Notes under the pieces: generated by a model
The model's input: the letters and a program-made list of their open reading frames with translations, nothing else
Databases searched by the model: none
What the model was told of the DNA's origin: nothing
DNA from: Haloplanus sp. XH21
Lineage (GTDB): Archaea > Halobacteriota > Halobacteria > Halobacteriales > Haloferacaceae
NCBI RefSeq assembly: GCF_023276355.1
Contig: NZ_JALLPL010000001.1
Location: 1,488,001-1,552,000, forward strand
Reading direction: 5' to 3'
DNA length: 64,000 nucleotides
Position numbers and translations under genes: made by a program
In this document: piece by piece, positions 17,203 through 25,395 of the stretch
Position numbering within the stretch: position 1 is the first letter of the stretch
Layout: each line of letters opens with the position of its first letter

Positions 17203-18498
17203 TTACGCCTCACTCTCCCAACTGTCTATGATGGTAATGTCGTCGTCTCCAACGTGGACACCGACGTTCAATTCAGTGGAGGACATCTCATCTCCAGTCC
17301 GAATCTTGTGGTGGACACGACTGACTTCGTAGGTGATCGACTCATCGGACGCTGACACTCGCTCGTTGCACGTAGGACGTGCTTCTACGGTGTCGAAGGG
17401 AGCAATAGGCCCTCGCAGTAGTGTTTGCATCGTCCCCTCAGTAGTGCCTTCTATGGCCTGTTTGAGCAGACTCTTGGCCTCATTCCCAACTTCCTCTTTG
17501 CTCAATGCACCTGTTTTCGTTTCGGTGTTAGCGTGTAGCTCTCGTTGACCTGCACGTCGGTACAGAGGTTTGTGACGTGCTTTTGCTGTCGTGAACGTAT
17601 CAGTAGGGGAGTTGATCTCCAGTGGTCCTACGGAGAACTGTGATTCCTTCGCACCGCCTTTGACGACCTTTGTGTTGACTGGGCGTAGTTCTACGAGGGC
17701 GTCGTTGTTGACGATCTGGGTATCGCCACCGAGATAGTGAGCCTCGTGGCGTTGTTTCGCCCCTCGTGCAACGACGAGTCCGACTCCCTCATCGGTTGGA
17801 GTAAGCCATATTTCCACGTTACTCTTGTCTTTCAGCCATGAGGCGACATCAGCCAAGGTGTCTCTGTTCGCTTGGAATGTGTGGGGAGTATGGATATTGT
17901 CCGTTAGTGAAGCAACGAGATCACTGAATATCCGCGCTATTGGAAACGCATAGTCAGACGGACTCGCGTCGTCATTCGCAGATTCGACGTTACGAACGGT
18001 GTCACCTTCCTGAACGACATCTTCCAAGGTTTCAAGGAATACAACAGGGAAGGGAAGTTTCTCGTTGAGGTTCTCTGTGATATATGTCGCTACGTCCGTG
18101 ATTGTGGCGTCAGTAAATCGCTTGCTCGCAGGGATGTTATCAAGAAGATGTCCAGGCCCTTGGGCACGGAATCGCCACCGTTGTTCAGGCTCGTTTGAAC
18201 TGTTCCCAACGCCTGTTACATAGCCGCGGAATACGGTGGTGTAACGCTCCGTCTCGTAATCCCGAACGTCGAGACGGACAACGTCGAAGCCGTCCTGGTC
18301 CTCGGGTGCTAACCCATTGAAGGCATCAGTATAGTTTCCCCCACGGAACGGTGAGGCAAATTCTCCTTCGACGTATCGGGTGAAATCCAGATTCCCTTCT
18401 TTGCGGAGGTGGCAATCGACGTTGCCCGCAGGGAGTCGTGTCCCATTCACGTAGATGCGGCTATCTGTTGGAGTATCGGGGGCGTGTGATTCGACCAT
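17203..18498 (-). CDS. Possible virion or tail-hub-like protein
   Basis: The 431-residue acidic protein has no signal peptide or membrane helix. It begins with a beta-rich domain (RIYVNGTRLPAGNVDC), then RGYVTGVGNS and an alternating pattern ending in TITDVATYITENL. This order resembles baseplate-hub (gpD/gp27-like) proteins of tailed viruses: a name-bearing strand, a y-v-t-g-v segment, then an i-x-dv-x-x-yi helix. No other tail or capsid gene was recognised in the element, so the call is tentative. It is the last and largest gene of a minus-strand cluster, directly after the 41-codon gene. Confidence 0.35.
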   Translation of the reverse strand: MVESHAPDTPTDSRIYVNGTRLPAGNVDCHLRKEGNLDFTRYVEGEFASPFRGGNYTDAFNGLAPEDQDGFDVVRLDVRDYETERYTTVFRGYVTGVGNSSNEPEQRWRFRAQGPGHLLDNIPASKRFTDATITDVATYITENLNEKLPFPVVFLETLEDVVQEGDTVRNVESANDDASPSDYAFPIARIFSDLVASLTDNIHTPHTFQANRDTLADVASWLKDKSNVEIWLTPTDEGVGLVVARGAKQRHEAHYLGGDTQIVNNDALVELRPVNTKVVKGGAKESQFSVGPLEINSPTDTFTTAKARHKPLYRRAGQRELHANTETKTGALSKEEVGNEAKSLLKQAIEGTTEGTMQTLLRGPIAPFDTVEARPTCNERVSASDESITYEVSRVHHKIRTGDEMSSTELNVGVHVGDDDITIIDSWESEA

Positions 18499-18624
18499 CT
18501 ATTCACCACCCTCCGTATTGATGCGTCCAATCACGCTACCGTCATCCCCTACGATTCGACCACACTGGAGAACGATTGAATCCTCGGAGACATCATCAGG
18601 GTCGATCAATTCGTCGTCCGTCAT
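18499..18624 (-). CDS. Small acidic element protein (41 aa)
   Basis: The ATG at 18624 opens a 41-residue acidic protein (MTDDELIDPDDVSEDSIVLQ at the start). Its stop codon is immediately followed by the ATG of the 431-residue gene, and its ATG overlaps the stop of the 72-residue gene upstream. This tight packing on one strand is the main evidence that it is a real gene. No function is recognised. Confidence 0.55.
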   Translation of the reverse strand: MTDDELIDPDDVSEDSIVLQCGRIVGDDGSVIGRINTEGGE

Positions 18625-18839
18625 TCCCGTCCCCCGACGTATTGGTATTGATGGTCAGCAACTTCCTCGAATAGATCCTTGTGCTGTTCGACGTACTCAG
18701 AAGCAAGGATCCGAACGACAACCGACTCTGGGTTCGGAATATCCTCATCGGCTTCATCCTCGATATGGCGTCCAATCTCTCGGACTGTGGAGGCAATACG
18801 ACTCGGAACGCGAAGGGAATTCATGTCTTTTGTCCGCAT
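18621..18839 (-). CDS. Small element protein (72 aa), unknown
   Basis: This 72-residue protein has a charged, helix-prone composition (SRIASTVREIGRHIEDEA, then EYVEQHKDLFEEVAD). Its TGA overlaps the next ATG by four bases. The start may be the ATG at 18839 or the one at 18824. It fits the cluster of small minus-strand genes leading to the 431-residue protein. No family was recognised. Confidence 0.55.
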   Translation of the reverse strand: MRTKDMNSLRVPSRIASTVREIGRHIEDEADEDIPNPESVVVRILASEYVEQHKDLFEEVADHQYQYVGGRE

Positions 18840-19015
18840 ATTGAAGTGTGTATTTTATTGGGTTATTGAAATGAACGACCACGGCACGAGGAATACCCCC
18901 GCGCCGTTTTGCACAGGTAGACTGATTCAACATGACTAACACCGATCCCACGACCAACCTCACTGGCCAACCAGTCGTCACGCCCACCCTCCCACGGTGC
19001 CAGTCAGTTAATCAC

Positions 19016-19273
19016 CTATTTTGTCTGCTCCCGAAGATCGTAGCGACCCTCATCACTCATTCCAGAATCCGTAAATTCGGCGTGTGAACGCTGATAGACA
19101 TCGGCAACCGCATAAGCGATTGCTCCGCCGTAGGCACCGTCATTAACGTCTTCAAACTGCTCTGAGAGCGTCTGCAATTGGTCCTCGAAAGCCTCCATCG
19201 GATCAACGCCTGCATCAGCAGCACCTTCAACCACCGAATCAGGAAGTTCGTGGGAGTGAATAACAAGACGCAT
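19016..19273 (-). CDS. Small element protein (85 aa), unknown
   Basis: This 85-residue acidic protein contains LPDSVVEGAADAGVDPMEAF and an alanine-rich helix (YGGAIAYAVADVYQ). Its ATG shares a base with the stop region of the 144-residue gene upstream, indicating coupling. The alanine-rich GGAIAYAVA stretch recurs in the 49-residue gene of the same cluster as VAYGATISML, so the two may be related. No function is assigned. Confidence 0.55.
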   Translation of the reverse strand: MRLVIHSHELPDSVVEGAADAGVDPMEAFEDQLQTLSEQFEDVNDGAYGGAIAYAVADVYQRSHAEFTDSGMSDEGRYDLREQTK

Positions 19274-19707
19274 TATTCCTCACCTCGGACCATTGCTTCG
19301 TGGGTCGGGAAGTCGCTGATGTCACCTTCTGCTGCGGCTTCCGCTGCCTCGATGATTTTCTCCTCCTCAGCAGCGTCAGCGTCCTCCAGCAACTCACTTA
19401 GTCGGTCGTTGGATTGCCGTTCACGCTCACTGGTTCGGGCAGCTTCGATTCCGACGACGTAGTCTCGCAGATCCTCTTTCCCTATTTCTTCGACTTCCTC
19501 GACAATCTCGTCGCCGTACTCGCTAATCAGATACGCGACTCCGTAGAACGGATCACGATGATTCGTACTAAGACGCTCAAAGAAATCCCCTAATTCCCTG
19601 TCTACGTGTGGGTTCCCCGTATCGACAGGGAAGTCAGCGTTGGCCCGAATCTTGGTATCCCCGCGCCGATTCGTCTCCGTGTATGCAAACTCCAATGTCT
19701 CAGACAT
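19273..19707 (-). CDS. Element protein (144 aa), unknown
   Basis: The 144-residue, strongly acidic protein has a predicted beta start (LEFAYTETNRRGDTKIRA) followed by long charged helices (VVGIEAARTSERERQSND, then EEEKIIEAAEAAAEGD) that could form a coiled coil. It begins 6 bases after the stop of a 49-codon gene and abuts the 85-residue gene. No recognisable family. Its place in an operon with a possible virion protein leaves a structural or regulatory role open. Confidence 0.55.
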   Translation of the reverse strand: MSETLEFAYTETNRRGDTKIRANADFPVDTGNPHVDRELGDFFERLSTNHRDPFYGVAYLISEYGDEIVEEVEEIGKEDLRDYVVGIEAARTSERERQSNDRLSELLEDADAAEEEKIIEAAEAAAEGDISDFPTHEAMVRGEE

Positions 19708-19713
19708 ATCGTT

Positions 19714-19863
19714 CTAATTATCTTCGCTCAGGTAGTTGTTAGTCAGCATTGAGATAGTCGCGCCATAGGCCACATCATCCGTACCAAATGCCTGTTTTGC
19801 GACCTGATTCAGTCGTTCCCGCTCTTCCTCTGAAACCGTAATCGTCCTATTTCGAGTTCCCAT
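19714..19863 (-). CDS. Small ribbon-helix-helix-like protein (49 aa)
   Basis: The ATG at 19863 gives 49 residues starting MGTRNRTITVSEEERERLNQ. The order of a short basic beta strand followed by a Glu/Arg-rich helix and a second helix (ATISMLTNNYL) resembles ribbon-helix-helix DNA-binding proteins. It is the first gene of the minus-strand cluster and could regulate it. The size is below that of most annotation cut-offs. Confidence 0.5.
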   Translation of the reverse strand: MGTRNRTITVSEEERERLNQVAKQAFGTDDVAYGATISMLTNNYLSEDN

Positions 19864-20079
19864 TCTCGTCTATTGTTACGTCCTGCTGTCATATAAATCT
19901 ATCGAACACTTTGGGTATATTTCTACTATATCTGACCGTAAATATCTGTGAATATAGGTGAAAATTCTCACTTAGATCACGTCCTCGAACGTAGATTCAG
20001 CCTCTACAATCGTGATATGGGGGACCACACCCCAATCTATATTGTTATTTGAATATCATATTAAGCAAAGGTTCCAATA

Positions 20080-20220
20080 ATGTTCGTTCAACTGGTCGCA
20101 GGGTTGGCGTTCTGTGGATTCTGTTTAGTCTTCCTCTCATTCTTTACCTTGTCTGAACGCACAATGGCGGGAGGTCTGGGACTGATATTTCTTTCAATAG
20201 CCTTGATGTGGGCTGCCTGA
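20080..20220 (+). CDS. Small membrane protein (46 aa)
   Basis: The ATG at 20080 opens 46 residues with two hydrophobic segments (LVAGLAFCGFCLVFLSFF and LGLIFLSIALMWAA) separated by a short polar turn. This is a plausible two-helix microprotein. It is divergent from the minus-strand cluster. AT-rich sequence upstream (gaatatcatattaa near 20051) could be its promoter. Function is unknown. Confidence 0.45.
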   Translation: MFVQLVAGLAFCGFCLVFLSFFTLSERTMAGGLGLIFLSIALMWAA

Positions 20221-20417
20221 TGCTGCATTACTATACTGGAACGCCTGGCGTCAATCTCGCAACGGGGACCCCCTCCCCCTATGTACCAGACAACGTATGT
20301 GTCTCTAATCGTGACGGTGGGGTATGTAGTGGCTCTACCCCTCTGTTCAGGTTGTCCCTTTGAAAAAGTATCAGTAAACGGACTACTAAGTGTGTGGCTG
20401 TCCTCGGTGCAATCGCA

Positions 20418-20777
20418 ATGTCCGAAGCAAGCCAGGACACGACTGGTGAACAGCTTTCGACTGTGGTCAGCGATATTGACGACGACAGTAAGCAACTGAT
20501 CCGCGAGAAAGCACGGTGCCTGCCCGTGGATGACGACGATAGGGTCATCGACAACACGGACGACATGGTCGACCTGTCGGACGCTGCCATGTCCTCGATG
20601 CTGTTCGACGCCGTCGTCGCGGATGTCCACGGGCTTTCTGACAGCACCATCGTCACGGTGGAGTTTCAGAAGGAAGTCGAGTTTCCCAAGGGTGATGGGT
20701 GGGTTAGTTTCTCCGTCAGGTTCGAGAAGCCGACCGAGACGGTCGAGACGATGACCGTCGAGGCTTCGCTCTACTAA
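20418..20777 (+). CDS. Hypothetical element protein (119 aa)
   Basis: This 119-residue acidic protein starts MSEASQDTTGEQLSTVVSDI and has a C-terminal beta-rich part (TVEFQKEVEFPKGDGWVSFS, then VRFEKPTETVETM). The base composition is closer to the chromosome than neighbouring element genes, and the codon choice supports coding. The ATG at 20418 was preferred over a GTG at 20394. No family was recognised. Confidence 0.55.
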   Translation: MSEASQDTTGEQLSTVVSDIDDDSKQLIREKARCLPVDDDDRVIDNTDDMVDLSDAAMSSMLFDAVVADVHGLSDSTIVTVEFQKEVEFPKGDGWVSFSVRFEKPTETVETMTVEASLY

Positions 20778-21131
20778 CTGACGGCTGTTTTCCTGATTCT
20801 ACTGTTTCAACCGTCGCCGTTAGAGTCTTGCTTACCACGGAGTGAATTGAGCGGAATTAGTAGGGCAACTGCTACTGCTTTGAGGCAATCTGCCGCTGAA
20901 ACAGTATAGAATCTGGTAGGTTCGACCCTCCATTTATAAAAAGCATCCTCGAAACGGGCGGATTCAGACCAAATCTGGCACCACACTCAGAGATAAATTT
21001 GTTTAGTTGTGCTACTGGGACTACCGCAGTCGTCTCAGATTGGGGGCACCTCAATAGCGAGGTTCAAGATGGTTTTCACTTTCACCCAACTCTGGTACAT
21101 TTTATTATTCACAACCCGCAATTCGGCCCTA
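20778..21131. other. Intergenic stretch before the Abi-like gene
   Basis: No coding frame was convincing in these 354 bases. The last 35 bases contain an AT-rich box (attttattattc near 21100) about 27 bases before the ATG of the next gene, a likely TATA box for it. The rest is AT-rich and unremarkable. Confidence 0.4.
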
Positions 21132-22049
21132 ATGAGCGACGATAGGTATACCCCCTTAATTGATCGACAAAGAGAACCTGAGTCTCGGATTCATGAAGAG
21201 CTAACACGCCCTGCGCGAGAACGGCTCGCACAGATCACTGAAAGCCGTGATAAGGATGATAGAGAACGCGCTTTCAAAGAGACGATGAAACTTATCGGAC
21301 GAACGCCTGTCCTCAAATGTCTCTCAGGAAATACAGGTACTCAATTGAGACTGACGAAGTCCCATCGTGAATTTATTTACAACGGAGAGACAGTCCCTGT
21401 GCTCACGTACATTGAACAACTGTATCTCTCATATAACCGATTCAAAAGAAAATCCGCAGATGCAATCCAGTCTGACAGAGGACCTGTGTCTGAATATTCT
21501 GTTTTCGAGGAGATTTGGCAGGTTCTTGTCACAGAAGGGTTACTATGGGAAATAGAATGGGCAGATAAGGGAGGTGTGATTCAATTTACTCCCCTGGCGT
21601 CTGAGGCGATGGCAGATATGGATTCCAAGATTCAGGCCCTTTCACAGAATGAGCCGTGGGAGGACGCACTTGAAGGGTATAACGCCGCTTTCGAGCGGTA
21701 TCTAAACGGTGACTTTGACGACACGTTAGTCACCAAGCTGTACAACAGCATAGAGGAGGTGTTACAGACGATCTGTGTAGACTTGGAGGATTGGACAGAC
21801 GACCGCGACAGGAGCCACGGCTACTATCTTGGCATCCTGAACGAGAAGGACGTGTACAACGCTAATGGTATTACTGCGCCCGAATTGAACGAATTACTCG
21901 GGGCGCTTGAAAAGATGGTCAGCAAGGTCGGTAATGATCGAAAACAGCGTCATGCTTATCACGACCGTGCATACTGTACTCTCCTAATCCACCAAGTCGG
22001 CGCGTACCTCTATTTCCTGATTAGCCGTTACGAGGATTTCAATAATTAG
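21132..22049 (+). CDS. Abi-like protein with possible HEPN-type C-terminus
   Basis: This 305-residue protein has an N-terminal charged region, a middle section with winged-helix character (SVFEEIWQVLVTEGLLWEIE) and a C-terminal helical domain (about 205-300). That domain carries TKLYNSIEEVLQTICVDLED and, near the end, RKQRHAYHDRAYC. The order resembles the abortive-infection C-terminal (Abi_C, HEPN-fold) domain, where an Arg-x(4-6)-His pair acts in RNA cleavage. The fit is suggestive, not conclusive. As a singly transcribed gene beside the integrase it has the position of an accessory cargo gene. Confidence 0.45.
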   Translation: MSDDRYTPLIDRQREPESRIHEELTRPARERLAQITESRDKDDRERAFKETMKLIGRTPVLKCLSGNTGTQLRLTKSHREFIYNGETVPVLTYIEQLYLSYNRFKRKSADAIQSDRGPVSEYSVFEEIWQVLVTEGLLWEIEWADKGGVIQFTPLASEAMADMDSKIQALSQNEPWEDALEGYNAAFERYLNGDFDDTLVTKLYNSIEEVLQTICVDLEDWTDDRDRSHGYYLGILNEKDVYNANGITAPELNELLGALEKMVSKVGNDRKQRHAYHDRAYCTLLIHQVGAYLYFLISRYEDFNN

Positions 22050-22153
22050 TATTTAAATCGTTATTCAGGGCCACAACGCCAATCCGACGGCACCTTATAC
22101 ACGCCATCTACCAAGTTCTCTCCCCCCCGAGATCGCGGTGGTGGACATGTCGT

Positions 22154-22222
22154 GTGCGTGGGTCGGCAGCGGAGGCTATCGTGTGGCCCTTGGCCACCGA
22201 TAGCCGAGAACCGACCCCGCAC
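22154..22222. terminator. Nested inverted repeat between convergent genes
   Basis: An outer stem pairs 22154-22166 (gtgcgtgggtcgg) with 22211-22222 (ccgaccccgcac) with one bulge. An inner hairpin at 22174-22205 pairs GGCTATCG with CGATAGCC and TGGCC with GGCCA. It lies between the ends of the Abi-like gene and the integrase gene, which face each other. A bidirectional terminator is likely. A structured replication or recombination site is an alternative. Confidence 0.5.
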
Positions 22223-22257
22223 CGACTGTCCATTTCATCCTTACACTCAGGTGTTCG

Positions 22258-23286
22258 CTACGTGAAGAAGTTTCTCCGCTGCTCTGCTTTCCCTGCCTCA
22301 CTCCGTTGGTCATAATGTGTGTCTAATATATCACCCGCGACATCGACGCGGTCGGAGACTGCCCGCTTGGGGACATCTTGGGAAAGTAAGTCTGTGATCC
22401 GTCCACGTCGAATATTGTGAGGCATCGTCGTTGAGGGACATTCATCACGTCCATAGACGCGCCGTTTTTCGCAACTGGCAATGTCCTCGTCGTGGGGACA
22501 AACGTTCCGTTGGTAGCACGGCAGCTGTGCGAGATACGCCCAGTTACGTAGCGTGGACTTGTCGGGGCGTCCATGTTCCGTCGTCAGTAGTGGCTCACGG
22601 CCATACTCGTCGGTGACGGGGATGCGGTGCAACTGAATGTACTGGTCGATAATCTCCAGTAACTGTTCCGTGACCGCAATGTAGCGTTCCCCGCGTTCTT
22701 CGTTTTTCAAGGTCGTCCCTTCGTCGGGGCGATGATGAAGTTCGATCCACTGGTTATCTTCATCAACGTCATCGATATCGAGGCTATGAACTCCTCCGAG
22801 ACGACACCCAGTCTGCCACAGCAATTCAAAGACGACGTGTGCTTTCTCCCCGTAACGGTTTGCACGGAGTGCATCGAGGGTGTCCTTGGCATCTTCGGAG
22901 TCGATGATTTCTTCTCTATACCGTTGCTCACGGTCGACTGTCGGAAGCACCATCCGCTCTGCTAAGGTTGGTTCGACGGCGTCTATCGAGGCGGCAAAGC
23001 GAAGAAAAACACGAACCGTACAGAGACGAGTACGGATCGTTAACGGACTCACGCCCTTGGAACCATCCTTCTGTGTATAGTGATCGCGTAGGAAGATACG
23101 GTACTCCTGGAGATGTTTCCCACCTAATTGATCCAGCGTCTCAACGCCGTTCTCATCACACCACTCTGCGAACCGTTCAAGGCGACATTTCTGTGACCGA
23201 TAGGTGCTATCGGCTAATTCGTTCGCACGAGTTTCTAAGTACAGTTCAACTGCGTCCGTCGGGGTGGTCGAGTCGTGTTCGCTCAT
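22258..23286 (-). CDS. Tyrosine recombinase/integrase
   Basis: The 342-residue protein has an N-terminal SAM-like core-binding domain (AVELYLETRANELADSTYRS) and a catalytic domain. The catalytic Arg is in LLWQTGCRLGGVHSLDI, the His-x-x-Arg box is PHNIRRGRITDLLS, and the nucleophile Tyr is in ILDTHYDQRSE close to the end. An insertion with CYQRNVCPHDEDIASCEKRR may bind zinc, as in other haloarchaeal integrases. The gene lies 118 bp inside the right direct repeat and most likely made the integration. The ATG at 23286 was chosen; one at 23307 is also possible. Confidence 0.92.
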   Translation of the reverse strand: MSEHDSTTPTDAVELYLETRANELADSTYRSQKCRLERFAEWCDENGVETLDQLGGKHLQEYRIFLRDHYTQKDGSKGVSPLTIRTRLCTVRVFLRFAASIDAVEPTLAERMVLPTVDREQRYREEIIDSEDAKDTLDALRANRYGEKAHVVFELLWQTGCRLGGVHSLDIDDVDEDNQWIELHHRPDEGTTLKNEERGERYIAVTEQLLEIIDQYIQLHRIPVTDEYGREPLLTTEHGRPDKSTLRNWAYLAQLPCYQRNVCPHDEDIASCEKRRVYGRDECPSTTMPHNIRRGRITDLLSQDVPKRAVSDRVDVAGDILDTHYDQRSEAGKAEQRRNFFT

Positions 23287-23385
23287 TGTGGCGGTGATGA
23301 CGGACATTTGGCACGCACACCCCACCTGTGAGGGAGGGAATCCCCCATCCACGGAGGTTCCCCATTCACAGGGACTCTCCCTGAG

Positions 23386-24528
23386 TTGGGGAAATCTCAA
23401 TCCTTCCACGCAAACAACTTCGCCCTGTTGCTCGCGTCCGTCGTGCCGTCGCTGCCCGGGCCGACGCTGGCGCTCGGCGCGGCGATGCTCGCCGCCGGCG
23501 TCGTCCACACCTTCCTCGATATCGTGCCCGCGCTCACGCTCGGCGTCCCCGACCCGGCGACGGCGGCGGTCACGCTTCCAGGTCACCGCCTCGTCCTCGA
23601 CGGCCGCGGACGGGAGGCGCTCCGCCTCTCGGCGCTCGGAAGCGGTCTCGCCGTCGTCGTCGCCCTCGCCGTCGCCCTGCCGATGACGAGCGTCATCGAG
23701 ACGGTCTACCCCACGCTGCGCCGACGGATGCCGCTCGTTCTCCTCGCCGTCGCCGTCGTCGTGGTGGCCACCGAACCGACCTGGCGGCGACGGATCGCGG
23801 CCGCGGCGACGCTGGCGGTCGCCGCTGGCTTCGGCTGGGTGGTGCTCGACCTCGATCCGACCGGTCCCGTGGCCGCGGGGGGCGTCCTGGCGCCGCTTTT
23901 CGCCGGCCTGTTCGGCGCGCCGGTGCTCGTCGAAGCCCTGGATGGGGAGGGCGTTCCGCCACAGGCCGACCCGACGGTGACGTTGGACCGACGCACGGTG
24001 CTCGGGACGGCGGGCGCGGGGGCCGGCGCGGGCGCACTCGTCGGCTACCTCCCGGGCGTCTCCGCCGCCGTCGGGACGGTGCTCGTGCTTCCGGCAGTGC
24101 CGGGACGGGCCGACGCGCGCGGATTTCTCGTCGCCTCGAGCGGCGCCAACACGGCCAATACGGTTTTCGCGCTCTTCGCGCTGCTGGCGCTCGGCACGCC
24201 GCGAACCGGGGTGATGGTCGCGATGGATCGGGTGGGTGTGCCCGATGCGACGGGCGTGCTCGTCGGGACGGTGTGTCTCGCGGCGGCGGTCGGGTTCGCG
24301 CTCGTGGTGACTATCGGCGACCGTTATCTCCGAACCGTCGGCCGTCTCGATTACACGCGCGTCTCGCTCGTCACGGGCGGTCTGCTGGTCGTCCTCGCGT
24401 ACCTCTTCGCGGGCGGAGTGGGAATCGCCATCTTCGCGCTGGCGGCCCTGATCGGTCTCGGACCGCCCGTTCTCGGCGTCCGGCGCGTCCACCTGATGGC
24501 CGTCCTCGCGCCGGCGGTGATCCGATAG
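23386..24528 (+). CDS. TctA-like (tripartite tricarboxylate-type) permease, 3' part with new start
   Basis: This 380-residue frame is the main body of a transporter of the TctA/DUF112 kind, with many hydrophobic segments and the [20 protein letters not shown] loop typical of the family. The first 28 codons of the original gene lie 9.4 kb upstream. Here a TTG at 23386 inside element DNA opens six foreign codons (reading M/L-GKSQSF) and then enters the duplicated repeat in the correct frame. A nearly full-length protein could therefore still be made if the TTG is used. Confidence 0.75.
   Translation: MGKSQSFHANNFALLLASVVPSLPGPTLALGAAMLAAGVVHTFLDIVPALTLGVPDPATAAVTLPGHRLVLDGRGREALRLSALGSGLAVVVALAVALPMTSVIETVYPTLRRRMPLVLLAVAVVVVATEPTWRRRIAAAATLAVAAGFGWVVLDLDPTGPVAAGGVLAPLFAGLFGAPVLVEALDGEGVPPQADPTVTLDRRTVLGTAGAGAGAGALVGYLPGVSAAVGTVLVLPAVPGRADARGFLVASSGANTANTVFALFALLALGTPRTGVMVAMDRVGVPDATGVLVGTVCLAAAVGFALVVTIGDRYLRTVGRLDYTRVSLVTGGLLVVLAYLFAGGVGIAIFALAALIGLGPPVLGVRRVHLMAVLAPAVIR
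23405..23456 (+). repeat. attR: 52-bp direct repeat
   Basis: Identical over 52 bases to 14005-14056; the next base downstream differs (c here, g at the left copy). Beyond this point the transporter coding sequence continues normally, so the chromosome resumes at 23457. The core crossover within the repeat cannot be located from sequence alone. Confidence 0.88.
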
Positions 24529-24596
24529 ACGAGACGCGTCGCCGGCGCGAACATCGAAAGACAACGATTAAAACCCGCGAGCGGGTTCGTGAGTGT

Positions 24597-24776
24597 ATGA
24601 GCCAGACGGAAGGAAAGCAGGAGCGACAGTGTGTCTCCTGTGGGATCAACATCTCCGGGATGAGTGCCGCATCGTTCAAATGCCCGGACTGCGGCCAACA
24701 GATCTACCGCTGTGCCAAGTGCCGCAAGCAGAGCAACCTCTACGAATGCCCGGACTGCGGATTCAGGGGGCCGTAA
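24597..24776 (+). CDS. Zinc-finger microprotein (HVO_2753-like)
   Basis: The 59-residue protein carries four Cys-x2-Cys knuckles (CVSC, CPDC, CAKC, CPDC), giving two zinc-binding sites. Length, motifs and position just before the aEF1B gene match the Haloferax volcanii HVO_2753 family of small zinc-finger proteins, which have been linked to motility and biofilm in that species. A TATA-like gattaaaac lies near 24567. One base separates its stop from the next ATG, so they are probably co-transcribed. Confidence 0.85.
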   Translation: MSQTEGKQERQCVSCGINISGMSAASFKCPDCGQQIYRCAKCRKQSNLYECPDCGFRGP

Positions 24777-24777
24777 G

Positions 24778-25044
24778 ATGGGGAAAGTCGCTGCCAAGAT
24801 GAAGGTCATGCCCGAGAGTCCCGATATCGACCTCGATGATCTCCAGGAGAAACTCGAAGCGTCGCTCCCCGAGGGCGCCAAGATCAACGGGTTCGAGCGC
24901 GACGAAGTCGCGTTCGGCCTGGTGGCGCTCCTGCCGACCGTGATCGTCCCCGACGACGCGGGCGGTACCGAGGCCGTCGAAGAGGCGTTCACCGGCGTCG
25001 GCGGCGTCGAGAGCGTCGCCGTCGAGAACGTCGGCCGTATCTGA
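24778..25044 (+). CDS. ef1b: Translation elongation factor aEF-1beta
   Basis: The 88-residue protein ([20 protein letters not shown] at the start, [15 protein letters not shown] in the middle, [12 protein letters not shown] at the end) is the archaeal EF-1beta, the guanine-nucleotide exchange factor for aEF-1alpha. Archaeal versions consist only of the C-terminal exchange domain, as here. It follows the zinc-finger gene by one base and precedes the L21e gene. Confidence 0.94.
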   Translation: MGKVAAKMKVMPESPDIDLDDLQEKLEASLPEGAKINGFERDEVAFGLVALLPTVIVPDDAGGTEAVEEAFTGVGGVESVAVENVGRI

Positions 25045-25097
25045 CGGGCGCGGAACGCACCTTTTATAATCGCCACCGCAGTAAGGCCTGTACGATC

Positions 25098-25388
25098 ATG
25101 CCGAGTTCAAATGGGCCGCTGCAGGGGACGCGCGGCAAACTCTCGAACAACCCGCGAGACCGCGGCGCTTCCCCGCCTCAGCGCGCGATTCAGGAGTATG
25201 ACGACGGCCAGAAAGTGCATCTGAAACTCGACCCCAGCGTCTCCGAGGGTCGGTTCCACCCCCGCTTCAACGGGCACACCGGAACCGTCGTCGGGAAGCA
25301 GGGTCGTGCCTTCAAGGTCGAGATCAACGACGGCGGCAAGGACAAGACCCTCATCGTGCGTCCGGCACACCTCAAGGCCCAGCAGTAG
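25098..25388 (+). CDS. rpl21e: 50S ribosomal protein L21e
   Basis: The 96-residue protein begins [20 protein letters not shown] and contains [20 protein letters not shown], the conserved L21e SH3-like barrel. It has its own TATA-like box (ttttataatc near 25061) about 30 bases before the ATG. It is followed after 7 bp by the Rpb4 gene, an order conserved in haloarchaea. Confidence 0.95.
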   Translation: MPSSNGPLQGTRGKLSNNPRDRGASPPQRAIQEYDDGQKVHLKLDPSVSEGRFHPRFNGHTGTVVGKQGRAFKVEINDGGKDKTLIVRPAHLKAQQ

Positions 25389-25395
25389 TCGCGCG

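Larger units (their letters stand above)
14005..23456. mobile_element. Integrated 9.4-kb genetic element in a transporter gene
   Basis: The element is bounded by perfect 52-bp direct repeats (14005-14056 and 23405-23456) exactly 9400 bp apart. It has lower GC than the flanking chromosome and carries a tyrosine integrase at the right end, a Rep-like gene, small minus-strand genes, a possible virion protein and an Abi-like gene. It split the TctA-like gene within its coding sequence, not a tRNA. No capsid, packaging ATPase or spike gene was recognised, so it may be a defective provirus, a satellite or a plasmid-like element. Inside it sits an IS5-type insertion. Confidence 0.85.

Noticed and set aside
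20281-20499. 72-codon hydrophobic frame overlapping the 119-residue gene
   Set aside because: It overlaps a better-supported gene in another frame, and the second half is not typical of a membrane protein.
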